Of a stretch of 18,024 nt of DNA, positions 1-8,687 are shown piece by piece. Source of the stretch: Leishmania mexicana MHOM/GT/2001/U1103 (taxonomy: Eukaryota; Euglenozoa; Kinetoplastea; Trypanosomatida; Trypanosomatidae); NCBI RefSeq assembly GCF_000234665.1, contig NW_003946419.1, positions 1 through 18,024 of the forward strand, in the 5' to 3' direction. Made by a program: the position numbers and the translations under genes. A model generated the notes under the pieces. The model was not told where the DNA came from. It saw only the letters and a program-made list of their open reading frames with translations, and did no database searches. The stretch's first letter is position 1, and each line of letters opens with the position of its first letter.

Positions 1-1258
1 GGTGCGCTGTGCCTGAGCTCGTGTGTTTGTGGACGTGTCGGTGTGGTGTGGCGCCGGCAAGTGCCGCTGTGCGTCCGGCAGCCACGCCAACCGCAGACCG
101 CCAACCCTCCAAACGAGAGGGGCGGAGCACGCGCGCCGAGCCGTGACGGGGTGTGACGCTTTCGTCTCGTCGAGACGGCTCGCATTTGCGTTGGCCCGGG
201 ACGGCGGAGCGCGTGCGTGCGCGTGCCTCTCGCCCCCTTTTTTCTCGCTTTGTCTTTCCTTCTGTGCTACGTCCCCCCGCGCGCGGCTCTGTTCGTTATG
301 CCTCTCTCGCACTCGCGCTCTCGTGACGTCCGCTGGGCGACGCCGACGGCGTGCGCGCCGGAACTGGGTTCGCCCCCCCCTTCTGCGAGGGGTGGAGTAG
401 GGGGTGCGGCGAGGACCTTGCTGCTGCCAGCGGCGCGGCTGTGCTATGTGCGTGCGTGTGTGTGCCTCGCGGAGACGCCGCCTCCATGTGCGCTCACTCC
501 TCCTCGTCTGCCCCTCTCTTCTCTGCTGCGCCTTGGCGCTTGTCTCATGCGTGCTTCATGGCGAGGCACGAGGATGGGGAGCGACACCGCCGGGGTGAGC
601 GCGACCCCCCGCACACCAAAACGGGGATACACCCATGGGCCGGCAGCGGTACGCGCTCCGGCGGACTGGGCAGGCGGGATGCGGGCAGAGGCACCGCCGA
701 CATCTGTGTGTGCGCGGTGGGCGGCACAGGTGGCGCTGCTGCTGGTGCATGTGATGCTGCCGCATGCGGTGCGGTGTGCTGCTTTCCGGATTGCCCGCGC
801 GGCTGGCGCGCTGGTGGTGGCGTCGCCTCCTAGTAACGTCGCATCGCTGCCGTGGCTCTGCCGGCGTGCGTTGACGGTGAGCCGTCGGATGCACACGCCA
901 CTGCGCGGTGACGCACTGCGACGTGGGGCCCGCGAGGTGCGTGCGAGTGCGGGTGTGTTGCCGAGCACTTGCTGCGGGAGGACGCTCGGCGGCTGCGGAG
1001 GCTCGGCTGCCTGTGCTGGCATGGCAGGCGTGCATGCACGGGGGCGATGCGGCGGACTCGCGCGGTGTGTGCGCGGTGCACGGGCGGAGTCGCTGACGCG
1101 TGCGCATGCGTGTGTGTTTGTGTGCTGTGGTGCGTGCGTGCGCGTTGGTGAGTGGATGCTGACGGGGCACTGGCGCGCCCGCCGTCTCCTGGCTGCCTCG
1201 TCCTCTCCGCTGCGGGCCTGCGGGCGAGTGTGCCGGTGCCTGCGGACGGGCTTGTATG

Positions 1259-1504
1259 CGCTGCAACCGGTGATGCCGGGCCCACTGGTCGCCCTCCGTT
1301 CTGCGACCCCTCTCGGACGCTGTAGGGGGCGTGCCGGAGCGGTGTGCGCCGTAGGCGGCTGCGGTGTTGCCGGTGCGGAGGGGGCCCCTCCTCCGCTGTG
1401 CGCCGGTGCGCGGATTGCGGGTGTCGGGGGAGTGCGCCCGTGGCGTGGAGTGCCCTTCCGTGCGGCAGCTGGCTGGAGGCGGCTGCGAGGTGGTCGGTGG
1501 AAGG
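1259..1504 (+). repeat. dispersed direct repeat, copy A
   Basis: This 246-bp segment matches 15281-15564 in the same orientation. Counting by eye, about 12 substitutions separate the copies over the roughly 244 shared bases (near 95% identity), with two single-base indels and one 38-bp gap (present in copy B, absent here). Similarity may continue to about 1535, where a second length difference is bounded by short AAGG direct repeats. The copy lies in the G-rich spacer upstream of the calpain cluster. No coding frame explains the conservation. It could be a dispersed genomic repeat of the kind Leishmania carries in spacers, or a local duplication; I cannot assign it to a named family. Confidence 0.85.
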
Positions 1505-3788
1505 CGCCCGCGCCGGCTGCCGGGAGAAGGAGCGGATACGGACGTCTGACGAGCGGGGGCTGGACTGGGAGGGCGTGTGTGTCGCCGCCGTTGAGGTGGT
1601 CGGTCGCTTTCCTCTGTACTGACGAAAGAGGACTCGCGTGCGCTCGTGTCCGTTGCCTCCTCCGTGTTCGATCAGCGGGGTGGTTGGCGTCGTAGCACCT
1701 GCTGTATTGGGCATCCACGGTGGGGCGGATTGGGCACTGCTTGTCGCGTCGAAAGTAACTGCGGCGCCGTTTGCCGCGGACGCCGCGGACCGGAGTGCGT
1801 GGACGCTGTGGTCGTCGTTGCTATGGAGATGCCACCGCCGCCCAGCGCTGCCGGTGCCATTTGCTCGAGGGCGGCGTGACGTGGGCCCTGCTGAGCACCC
1901 GCCCTGTCCACATCCTCATTGCCGACCCGTATTGCCCAGGCTGGTACGCGGTGCGGACCCTCATCGTCGTGCTCCCGACGATCCGCGGCGCTGCATGGAG
2001 GGAGCCGCGACGGAGCGCTGGCCTTGAGGGGCGTCGTGGACTGCGTCCTCACTCGGGCGCTGTTTTCGTGCGGGCTCCCCGTCGGTGGCGTGCGCTCCCG
2101 GGACGAGCGGAGGATGGACCCGTGGCCCTGATGTTTGACCGGGAGCAGGCGCATGGGACGGTGAGACGGGCCGAAGGGGGCCGACGCTGGCAGGGGAGCG
2201 GGAGATCGGGGTGCCACTGCCACGGGTCGAGCACGGGATGGGGGAGGGAGTGGGGGACGGCGGGAGCGGACAGGAGGAGGGCGAGGCAGCGGAATGGAGC
2301 GGGCGCGCTGTTGCACGCGTCCCGTGGCAGCCGGCACCCGCACGCGCCGCTGTACCGCTGGTGGGGGTGCCGGCAGCTTGTGGGAAGCGCGGGGCGACTG
2401 CGGCAGAGCATCTGGAGCGCGACAGGGTGGGCGCCGCGTGGCAACCTCTGAGATCGGGGCGGGCTGTTGGCGGGCAGGAGGGACCTGGCGATGGACCCGC
2501 GCGCGGCGGTGCTGTGCATCGGCGGTACAGGGGTGTGGTGTCTGGCGCGGTGTGCGGCGTTGGTGGTGTGGCGGACCGGAAGGCCTCGCTTTCGCCGGCA
2601 CCTATGCGTGAGGGGCGGGGGCTCCGTGTGAGCGACAGCGATGCCGGTGGTGTGAGGATGAGGCGCTGGGGCGATGCCGACGGTGACAGCGGGGCCGGCT
2701 GGCTGCTCCTGGTGGGCGGCGGTGTGCTAGGAGTGAGCGAGCCAGTGCGCGGATCGACGGCATGTGGGCTGCAGCCAGATGTTGAGGCGTGCGGCAGGCA
2801 GGGGGTCGGCGATGCCGGCGACATGCCGGATGGGTGTCGCTGTCAACGGCGACGAAGCGGCAATGGTCTCCAGGTGCTGCCGGGGCGGCTTTCGACGGGG
2901 ATGCGAGCGGTGTCTGCGTTGGGGGAGGCGGCGTCAGGAGGCTGCGCGCGGAGCGGACGGGCAACCGGACGATGGCCCCGCTGGGGTGTGTGCTGCGACG
3001 ACAGTGGCTGAGGGCCGGGCCCGTGGCGATTGCTGCTGGTGGACTGTGGCGGCTCCTGGATGCGGGGCGGCTGCCGTCTGTGCGGTTGCGCTTTGCGCTG
3101 GGTGGCCGATGGTTGGCCGCGCTGTGCGGGAGCGCCGGGGGTGAGCTGGACGAGCGGTGCCCGTGTGCCGCAGCGCGCACGCGACGGCGCACCAGGCGGC
3201 CGTCGGCATTGGGCGGATGGGGAGCCCCGCGCGCGAAGCGGGCAACCGAGCAAGCCGGCATCACGGTACTGCGGTGGGGACATGGCCCCGCCAACCGTGA
3301 AGGTGCGGCAGCGCAGTGAGCGGGACTATGCGTGTCCGACTCTCTGGACCGTGTGCCGAGTGTGCCGGTGACTTGTACGTTGAACACGCTTTCTGTTCTC
3401 TGCTCTCGAAAATTGTTTTGTCTACGGTATTGCCGGCTATGCGGTGCTTCGTGACGGCATGACGCAGCTTTCACGCGTTTTTCACTGCTAGTTGTACTGC
3501 TGTGCTGTCAGCGGCCAGCGGACATGAGGAGAACCGTGATGTGGCATAAATGCCTGAACGGACACTAATTGCCATAGTGAGAGGGGAGGCAAAAGACTAG
3601 AAGGACACGTGGGTCTGCACCCTCGTCCGTACCCGAGTGCAGGTGTATTCATGCACGCATGCGCTTGTGGAGAGACGTGCTTGCTTCCTGCCCGTGTGGC
3701 CCCGCGGTGTAGGGGGGCAGGGCTGCCGACATGCGAGATGTCGAAATCGCCGGAGACAAATATGCTGAGGCGCTCTCGGCCTCCGTGT

Positions 3789-3852
3789 ACCACTTTCCCT
3801 CCTCCCGCTCTGTTTCTCTCTCCGACAATGGCGAATGAGCGGAAATGCTCAG
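3789..3852 (+). promoter_or_regulatory. candidate trans-splice acceptor for calpain-like gene 1
   Basis: A pyrimidine-rich run (about 3789-3823, CTTTCCCTCCTCCCGCTCTG then TTTCTCTCTCC) is followed by AG at 3838-3839 and 3851-3852. Trypanosomatid mRNAs receive the spliced leader at an AG just downstream of such tracts. The resulting 5' UTR would be about 160 nt. Other AGs at 3882-3886 and 4003-4004 are possible, and using 3882-3886 would exclude a 9-codon upstream ORF (3875-3901). This is inferred from composition only. Confidence 0.35.
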
Positions 3853-3912
3853 GCATTTTTACTCCCCGCGCACAATGTGTCAGCAGGAATCCCCCGCATA
3901 GATCCCTTGTAC

Positions 3913-3935
3913 GCACACCACACACACACACGCAC
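3913..3935. repeat. CA microsatellite
   Basis: A run of CA dinucleotides with two interruptions (ACACCACACACACACACGC type) lies about 75 bp before the start codon of the first calpain-like gene. Its length may vary between strains. No function is evident. Confidence 0.7.
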
Positions 3936-4009
3936 GGTACTTTACTGTACTGCCTCCCCATTCCGTGTACCATTGTCTTGACGATCTGCACAAACGGTGC
4001 CGAGAGAGA

Positions 4010-6184
4010 ATGGGGTGCTGCAACTCGAAGGAGACCAAGCAGCCGAAGGCGGTGGAGGAGCGGCAGCCGAAGGCTCCGTCTGCGAAGGCGATAAGTGATA
4101 CGGTGAGTGCGGAAGAGGAGCCCAAGATTGAGTTTAGAGTAGCGAGTGCGGTGGAGGACCTGCGCACCGAGCGCATTTCGGCGATCTGCGCCCACAGCCG
4201 TGCCTGCCCCTTCCGCTATAACGCCTGCGCTGTCGTGGGCGGAGAAGTGAAGTCGTACTTCAACGGTGGCATCATTTTCAGCGTCGTGAAGGAGGGCTCA
4301 TGGTACCTCTACAACGATTCCCTCGACTACGAGGGGCATGTAGACTTACGCTGCGGCCCAGGCTCGAGTGTCACCGCTGGGCAGCGGACAAAGCTGGAAG
4401 AGGTAGAGGACGGCTGGGCGTGCGCACACGCCATCGTGTACCCATTGGAGACGCTGCATTTGGTCTCCGGCACCATCAACGGCTACAAGACCAACATCAC
4501 TATCAAGCCCCTAAATGCTGAGTACCGTCACGAGGCGTGTGCGGCTGCCAACGGCACTGCCGAAGCGGAGACAGAGGCCGTTCGCTCTCTCGTCACCGAG
4601 GACATGGACGAGGAGGCGATTCTGCACCGCTGCATGGAGACAAAAACGCCGTACGTCGACCTGAGGTTCCCGCCGAACGGCGAGGCCGTGGCACGCGCCG
4701 GCAGGGACACCCGCACCATCCCCGAGGTGGCCATGATGCGCCCGACGCAGTACCTGTCGGATAATATCCGCCTTTCGGTGAACGACATTTGCGGTCCAGT
4801 GGTGGCCCTGTCCATCGAACCGGGCAACCTCGGCGACTCGTGGTTTATGTGCGCCGTGGCCATCATGGCGGAGAATGAGGCGATGGTCCGCAGTATTTTC
4901 GCACAGGGCTCGCCGGAGGAGAAGGCGGTCGGTGCGTACCGCGTGCTGATCAGCAAAAACGGCTGGTGGCACATCCTCATTCTGGACGACTACTTGCCCA
5001 CGTTCAACCGCATGCCCGTGTTTGCGCGCTCGTACGACGATCCGGCGGAGGTGTGGGCCTCGTTGCTGCAAAAAGCGTATGCGAAGGTGCACGGTTCCTA
5101 TGCCGCGATCACTGGCGGCGACGCTCTACAGGCTCTCGCCGACTTGAGCGGCTCGCCGATGTGCCGTTTTGACAAGGAGTGGGAGGAGGCAACGGCGGAC
5201 GCGAGAAAGGCGGACACACTGGCGAATGCGCTGGTGCAGCTTTCCCGCTCTGGCGCCTGCGTTGTGCTCAGCACTCCAGGTCACAATTCAGAGAGCTACC
5301 TGGGCGGCCGTCAGGCGAGAGATTCGGGGGCCTTCCGTGCCCGCTACGAGGACGCCGGTTTACATCCCGGCTACACGTACTCTTTAGAGCGCGTTGTGAT
5401 TGTCGAGGAGTGCGGTACCCTGCTGTTCAAGGTACGCAACCCTTGGCGCTCATCGAACAAGTGGAGTGGCGCATGGAGTTACGGTTCCAGGCAGTGGGAT
5501 GAGAATCAGGATGCCTGCCTCCTCTGCGGCGCCCAGAAGGACCCGGAGGATGGCAGCTTCTGGATGTGCTGGAGTGACGCCATCCAGTACTTCGACGGAG
5601 GCGGTGTTTTGTTTTCGATCCCCGACGCGACGGACTACCGTGTTAAGGGGGTGTTTTGCAAGACTATCCCAAGCACGGTTCTTGAGATCACGGCCTCAGA
5701 GTCCACCCGGGTGCTTTTCACCCTCTCGCAACCCGACAAGCGCGGCGTGGACCGCAAGGAGGGCGCGGCGCTCTTTGCTCCGATCATGTTGACCGTGTCC
5801 AAGGAGGATGGCGACGTACAGCAGGTGCAGAAGAACACCAGCTGGAACCCGACAATGCCCTCCGAGGAGTTCAACTTTGTTGTTGGCCGCGATGTCGCCA
5901 TGTGGTTCACGCTGGAGGCCGAGGAGACGTACCTTCTCGTGCCACGCATACACCCAAAGGGCGTCAAGAGCAACTACGATCGACCGTACGTGATTGGCAT
6001 AATATCAGCAGAGAAGCTGGAGGGCAACGTGCAGGTGGAAGCGAAGCAGATTCACAGCGACTCGGCGGTGTTCACGAACTATATCGCCTACAAATCGGAG
6101 GAGCTGCCGTCGGTCGAGGCGGAGAACCAGGTACGGCTTCCTGGCATGGCCCCCGTGACGTACGTGTCCACCAAGGTGATTTGA
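4010..6184 (+). CDS. calpain-like protein 1, dual-acylated, catalytically altered
   Basis: This gene encodes 724 aa in the kinetoplastid calpain-related family (order I_K, peptidase core, domain III). Position 4010 is the first in-frame ATG; the frame extends upstream only through a GTG. The N-terminus MGCCNSK fits N-myristoylation on Gly2 with palmitoylation of Cys3/Cys4, predicting membrane or flagellar/cytoskeletal anchoring. Domain I_K spans about residues 65-170 (motif WYLYNDSLDYEGHV). The peptidase-like core spans about 205-540: the active-site motif reads PGNLGDSWF with Ser277 for Cys and Pro271 for the oxyanion Gln, the His site is Tyr455 (GYTYSL), and Asn477 is kept (VRNPW). C2-like domain III follows at about 545-710. 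Proteolysis is therefore unlikely and a structural or regulatory role is inferred. A short internal repeat (QPKA twice) sits at residues 10-25. The family call is firm; the biological role is unknown. Confidence 0.95.
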   Translation: MGCCNSKETKQPKAVEERQPKAPSAKAISDTVSAEEEPKIEFRVASAVEDLRTERISAICAHSRACPFRYNACAVVGGEVKSYFNGGIIFSVVKEGSWYLYNDSLDYEGHVDLRCGPGSSVTAGQRTKLEEVEDGWACAHAIVYPLETLHLVSGTINGYKTNITIKPLNAEYRHEACAAANGTAEAETEAVRSLVTEDMDEEAILHRCMETKTPYVDLRFPPNGEAVARAGRDTRTIPEVAMMRPTQYLSDNIRLSVNDICGPVVALSIEPGNLGDSWFMCAVAIMAENEAMVRSIFAQGSPEEKAVGAYRVLISKNGWWHILILDDYLPTFNRMPVFARSYDDPAEVWASLLQKAYAKVHGSYAAITGGDALQALADLSGSPMCRFDKEWEEATADARKADTLANALVQLSRSGACVVLSTPGHNSESYLGGRQARDSGAFRARYEDAGLHPGYTYSLERVVIVEECGTLLFKVRNPWRSSNKWSGAWSYGSRQWDENQDACLLCGAQKDPEDGSFWMCWSDAIQYFDGGGVLFSIPDATDYRVKGVFCKTIPSTVLEITASESTRVLFTLSQPDKRGVDRKEGAALFAPIMLTVSKEDGDVQQVQKNTSWNPTMPSEEFNFVVGRDVAMWFTLEAEETYLLVPRIHPKGVKSNYDRPYVIGIISAEKLEGNVQVEAKQIHSDSAVFTNYIAYKSEELPSVEAENQVRLPGMAPVTYVSTKVI

Positions 6185-7371
6185 CCGCGGGCCACCTGAA
6201 GTGCATGCGCCCCCCTACGCAGCAGGAGCCTCAACGGTTGTAGCGGCGTGCTTGGTCGATTCCTCACCCTCTTTTATGTTGTATGGGACTGCCGCCGTGC
6301 GGCAATCATTCATCGATTGTGTGGTTGGACGTGAAGGGATGCAACTCTCCACTGCACGGGAAAGGAAGGCCAGAGGCGAAGGTAGATGAGCATCTGCGCG
6401 ACAGGGACAGTGTCGGTGCATGCGCGAAAAGTGCGTGACGACAGCCTTGACATGCACACAAACAGATGTGTGCGCCCACCAGCGTCTGCGTGATGGGCCG
6501 CTTTCATCCTTTCCCGGGCTCTCTCTTTGACTTTCTCTCTTCTGTTCCTGTAGCGTGTCTCCCCTCCTGTTTCCCTGTGACGTGTTTGTGGCGAAGGCGT
6601 GCGCTTGCTGTTCTGCCCTTCGCCACCCCCACCACCCTCCTCTTGCCACTCTGTGGAGCAGTGATATCACATGCAAGGCGGTGTACGGCTCATCCCCCCC
6701 TCCACCCTTTTGCTTTATGCCCAGTCCACCAGAACAAGGCGGTAAACAGCAATTCTCCCCGCATCCCCCCCTTATCGGTGCACTCACTCTCTCTCCAGGG
6801 CGGGGCTGTGCGTGCGCGTCTCCAGCTGTGTTGATGCGCCGTCCAATCTTACTTTGGCGCCTATGCTTATCTTCTGTTTGGTGTACCTCATCGTATCGTT
6901 GTCGTTCTTGTCGTGTGCGGTGTGTACGGGGAGGCGGCGGTGCCGTGTGGCAATGGGGCAAGCGGGTCGGAGGAGTGGCGGCGGCGTGCGGGTCGTTTTC
7001 TTTTTCTGGTGTGTGGATTCGCCTATACCCCGCCTCCCCTCACCCCTGCCGCGGCTGCGCACTCCACTGTACGGCCGTCGCATATATCGTCACATCTCGC
7101 TCTCCTCCTCCCTCCACCTTTTCCACGGGTACTGCGTGTGGGTGGGTGTCACGCCGTGCGCGTTCGTGGGCCTTTGGGATGGCGTGGTGACTGTGTGGGG
7201 AGGGGAGGGGCGGGGCTCTTCGCCATGTTGTTTCTGAAGCGTTCCTGGGAGGGTGGTGTCTCTGTTCTCTGTCTTTTCTAGTCTACTCTTTCCTGTACCG
7301 ATCCCATGGGTGATGCGCATCTGTTGCGTGACGACGTTGATGGCCGCCAACCGACTTCGTATGTCTGCCGT

Positions 7372-7386
7372 TGTGTGTGTGTGTGT
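7372..7386. repeat. TG microsatellite
   Basis: Uninterrupted TG dinucleotides of about 15 bp. A second TG run preceded by TTTTG units lies at 7661-7684. Both are in the spacer between calpain-like genes 1 and 2 and are likely length-polymorphic. Confidence 0.7.
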
Positions 7387-7610
7387 CACTGTCGCACTTT
7401 TTAGGAACCCCCTACGACTCCTCTTGCATAACTTTCCCCGTCTCTTGAGGCTGCTGTGTGTTCCTCTACGCCGTCCTCTGCTGCATTGCCTACACCCGAT
7501 CTCTGGCTCTCTCGCGAGGGGGCGTGCGCGCGTGTGGGTAGTGCAGGCACTGATGTCTCTAGAAGAAGGGGGAAGGGGAGGCATGAAGAGGAAGGTGTGG
7601 TGATGGAAGG

Positions 7611-7632
7611 CGGTGCCGAACGTTCGGCACCG
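7611..7632. repeat. perfect 22-bp palindrome
   Basis: The half-site CGGTGCCGAAC at 7611-7621 is followed directly by its exact reverse complement GTTCGGCACCG at 7622-7632, with no spacer. The symmetry stops at both outer ends (G at 7610, A at 7633). It could be a protein-binding site on DNA, or a hairpin in the polycistronic RNA or UTR. Nothing else in the surrounding sequence explains it. Confidence 0.9.
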
Positions 7633-7867
7633 ATGAGCGAACGTGCAGTTTGCTGTCTTTTGTTTTGTTTTGTGTGTGTGTGCGAGTGGGTGGAGTTTCG
7701 CCGCTGCTTGCCGACTCTCAAGACACGCCGGCCGCTCTCTTCTCCGTTTCCTCGCGGGCCCCTTTCTCTGTCGTTTCGTCTCTCGTCGTTTGTCTCCGTC
7801 TTTCCCTGCGCACACGTGGTGGCGTAGCGCGGTGGGCGCGTGCGTGCGTGGTGGTCTGTGCTGCTGT

Positions 7868-7896
7868 ACGTCTCCCCTCCCTCCCTCCCTTTCCAG
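7868..7896 (+). promoter_or_regulatory. candidate trans-splice acceptor upstream of calpain-like gene 2
   Basis: A nearly pure pyrimidine run (TCTCCCCTCCCTCCCTCCCT then TTCCAG) ends in CAG, with AG at 7895-7896. This is the clearest splice-acceptor-like signal in the spacer. Using it would leave a 5' UTR of about 665 nt before 8561, long but possible. Closer, weaker AGs exist at 8354-8364, 8505-8506, 8521-8522 and 8529-8530. Confidence 0.4.
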
Positions 7897-8483
7897 TTGT
7901 CTTCATTTTTTTGTTTCATCTCGATGTCTTCTCTTCTCGGTACCCTGTAGCCCAACGCTCACGCGCGAAATGAGATGAGGGGTGGGTGGTGCGGGAGTGA
8001 TGGGCGGCTCGTGCGTGCGCATACCCTCTCTGCCTCTCTCGCCCTCCTCATGGCAAGCGGTGTCTGTGTGCGCACGGTGCGTGCGCAACTGCGGCAGAGT
8101 TTTCTACGGATGTTTCGTGTTCTCTCGGCGGGGCATTGCATAGCCCAGCTCCATCCTTTCCCTCTGGGGGATGGTCGTCATTTCCATGTCTAGCCTCTCT
8201 CGCTCGCTCCTCAACGGTCGAGGTCAAAGATCCCCGCGTCCGTCCGCAGAAGACTGCGGTCGCATCGGGAATGCTTCTTCTCTACCGTCTGTCTCGTGTG
8301 ACGCCACTGTCTCTCATGCCCCATACCCCCCTCCCCCACCCACACCCCACCCCCGAGCACATCAGGGAGGAAGTCCTGTCGACACATAGGCGTGCCTGCC
8401 TCGGCGTATTTGCGCGGGCCACCGAGAAGCTCTTCCTTTGTGGCCGTCGCGCACACTTCGCCGCGCTCTCGCGGAAGCGCTGA

Positions 8484-8687
8484 ATGCGTCGCTTTCGTGT
8501 TTTGCAGTAGATGGTGCCGCAGCCGGTAAGCGGAAAACACGCCCACAACCGTATATATATATGCCAATGGACGGCAGCGCCATCCACCCCATTTGCGATG
8601 AGGACTTCGTCACTGATGCCATGCTGGAGGAGTTCCTGCGGCCTCCGTCATCGTTCACCTTGTCGGACACCACGTGCGATATGCTGA
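8484..8687 (+). other. upstream ORFs before calpain-like gene 2
   Basis: Two out-of-frame ATGs precede the chosen start. An 8-codon ORF runs 8484-8510 and ends in TAG. Directly after it, ATG at 8511 opens a 58-codon frame that overlaps the main start and ends at TGA 8685-8687. They lie in the leader only if splicing occurs upstream of 8484 or 8511, and would then reduce translation of the main ORF. Splicing at 8521-8522 or 8529-8530 would remove both. Confidence 0.35.

Larger units (their letters stand above)
1..4009. other. gene-free spacer, strongly G-rich up to about 3370
   Basis: I see no supportable gene here. Long open frames run on both strands in all phases, as expected of stop-poor GC-rich DNA. 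Their translations are Arg/Ala/Gly/Cys/His-rich with no recognisable domain, and no frame is favoured. From about 700 to 3370 the + strand is visibly G-rich (line 2161-2220 has about 31 G against 14 C). Near 3370 the base composition becomes balanced (the AAAATTGTTTTG stretch near 3410). The part from 3370 to 4009 is probably the intergenic and 5' UTR region of the first calpain-like gene. A 246-bp repeat copy lies at 1259-1504. A protein gene upstream of the window could have its 3' UTR here, but nothing shows it. Confidence 0.6.
6185..8560. other. pyrimidine-rich intergenic spacer
   Basis: This 2.4-kb spacer separates calpain-like genes 1 and 2 and holds no gene I can support. It should contain the 3' UTR of gene 1 and the 5' UTR of gene 2. 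The + strand is rich in C and T, with many tracts (around 6510-6560, 7090-7115, 7868-7894, 8320-8354). TG-rich simple repeats occur at 7372-7386 and 7661-7684, and a perfect palindrome at 7611-7632. Open frames in it are short, overlapping and low in complexity. Several tracts could serve as splice acceptors, so a small or non-coding transcript cannot be excluded. Confidence 0.6.

Noticed and set aside
1259..1504. Repeat conserved because it encodes a protein on the minus strand
   Set aside because: The minus-strand translations of copies A and B do look alike, but so does the DNA as a whole. Differences are not concentrated at third positions and a 38-bp gap (not a multiple of 3) breaks the frame.
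217..1695. 492-codon open frame on the + strand
   Set aside because: It overlaps equally long frames on the other strand, has Arg/Ala/Cys-rich low-complexity composition and no domain. The stop-free length is what GC-rich DNA gives by chance.
1672..3474. Several long minus-strand frames
   Set aside because: They overlap each other and + strand frames in every phase, are Pro/Arg/Ser/Ala-rich and have no family features.
3965..4009. N-terminal extension of calpain-like protein 1
   Set aside because: It begins with GTG, not used as a nuclear start in trypanosomatids. The first ATG at 4010 gives the MGCC acylation motif.
7372..7684. CRISPR-like or telomere-like repeats
   Set aside because: These are only TG/TTTTG simple repeats, without spaced units or the TTAGGG motif.
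8438..8560. N-terminal extension of calpain-like protein 2
   Set aside because: It begins with TTG, and several AG sites suitable for splicing lie inside it. 8561 is the first in-frame ATG.
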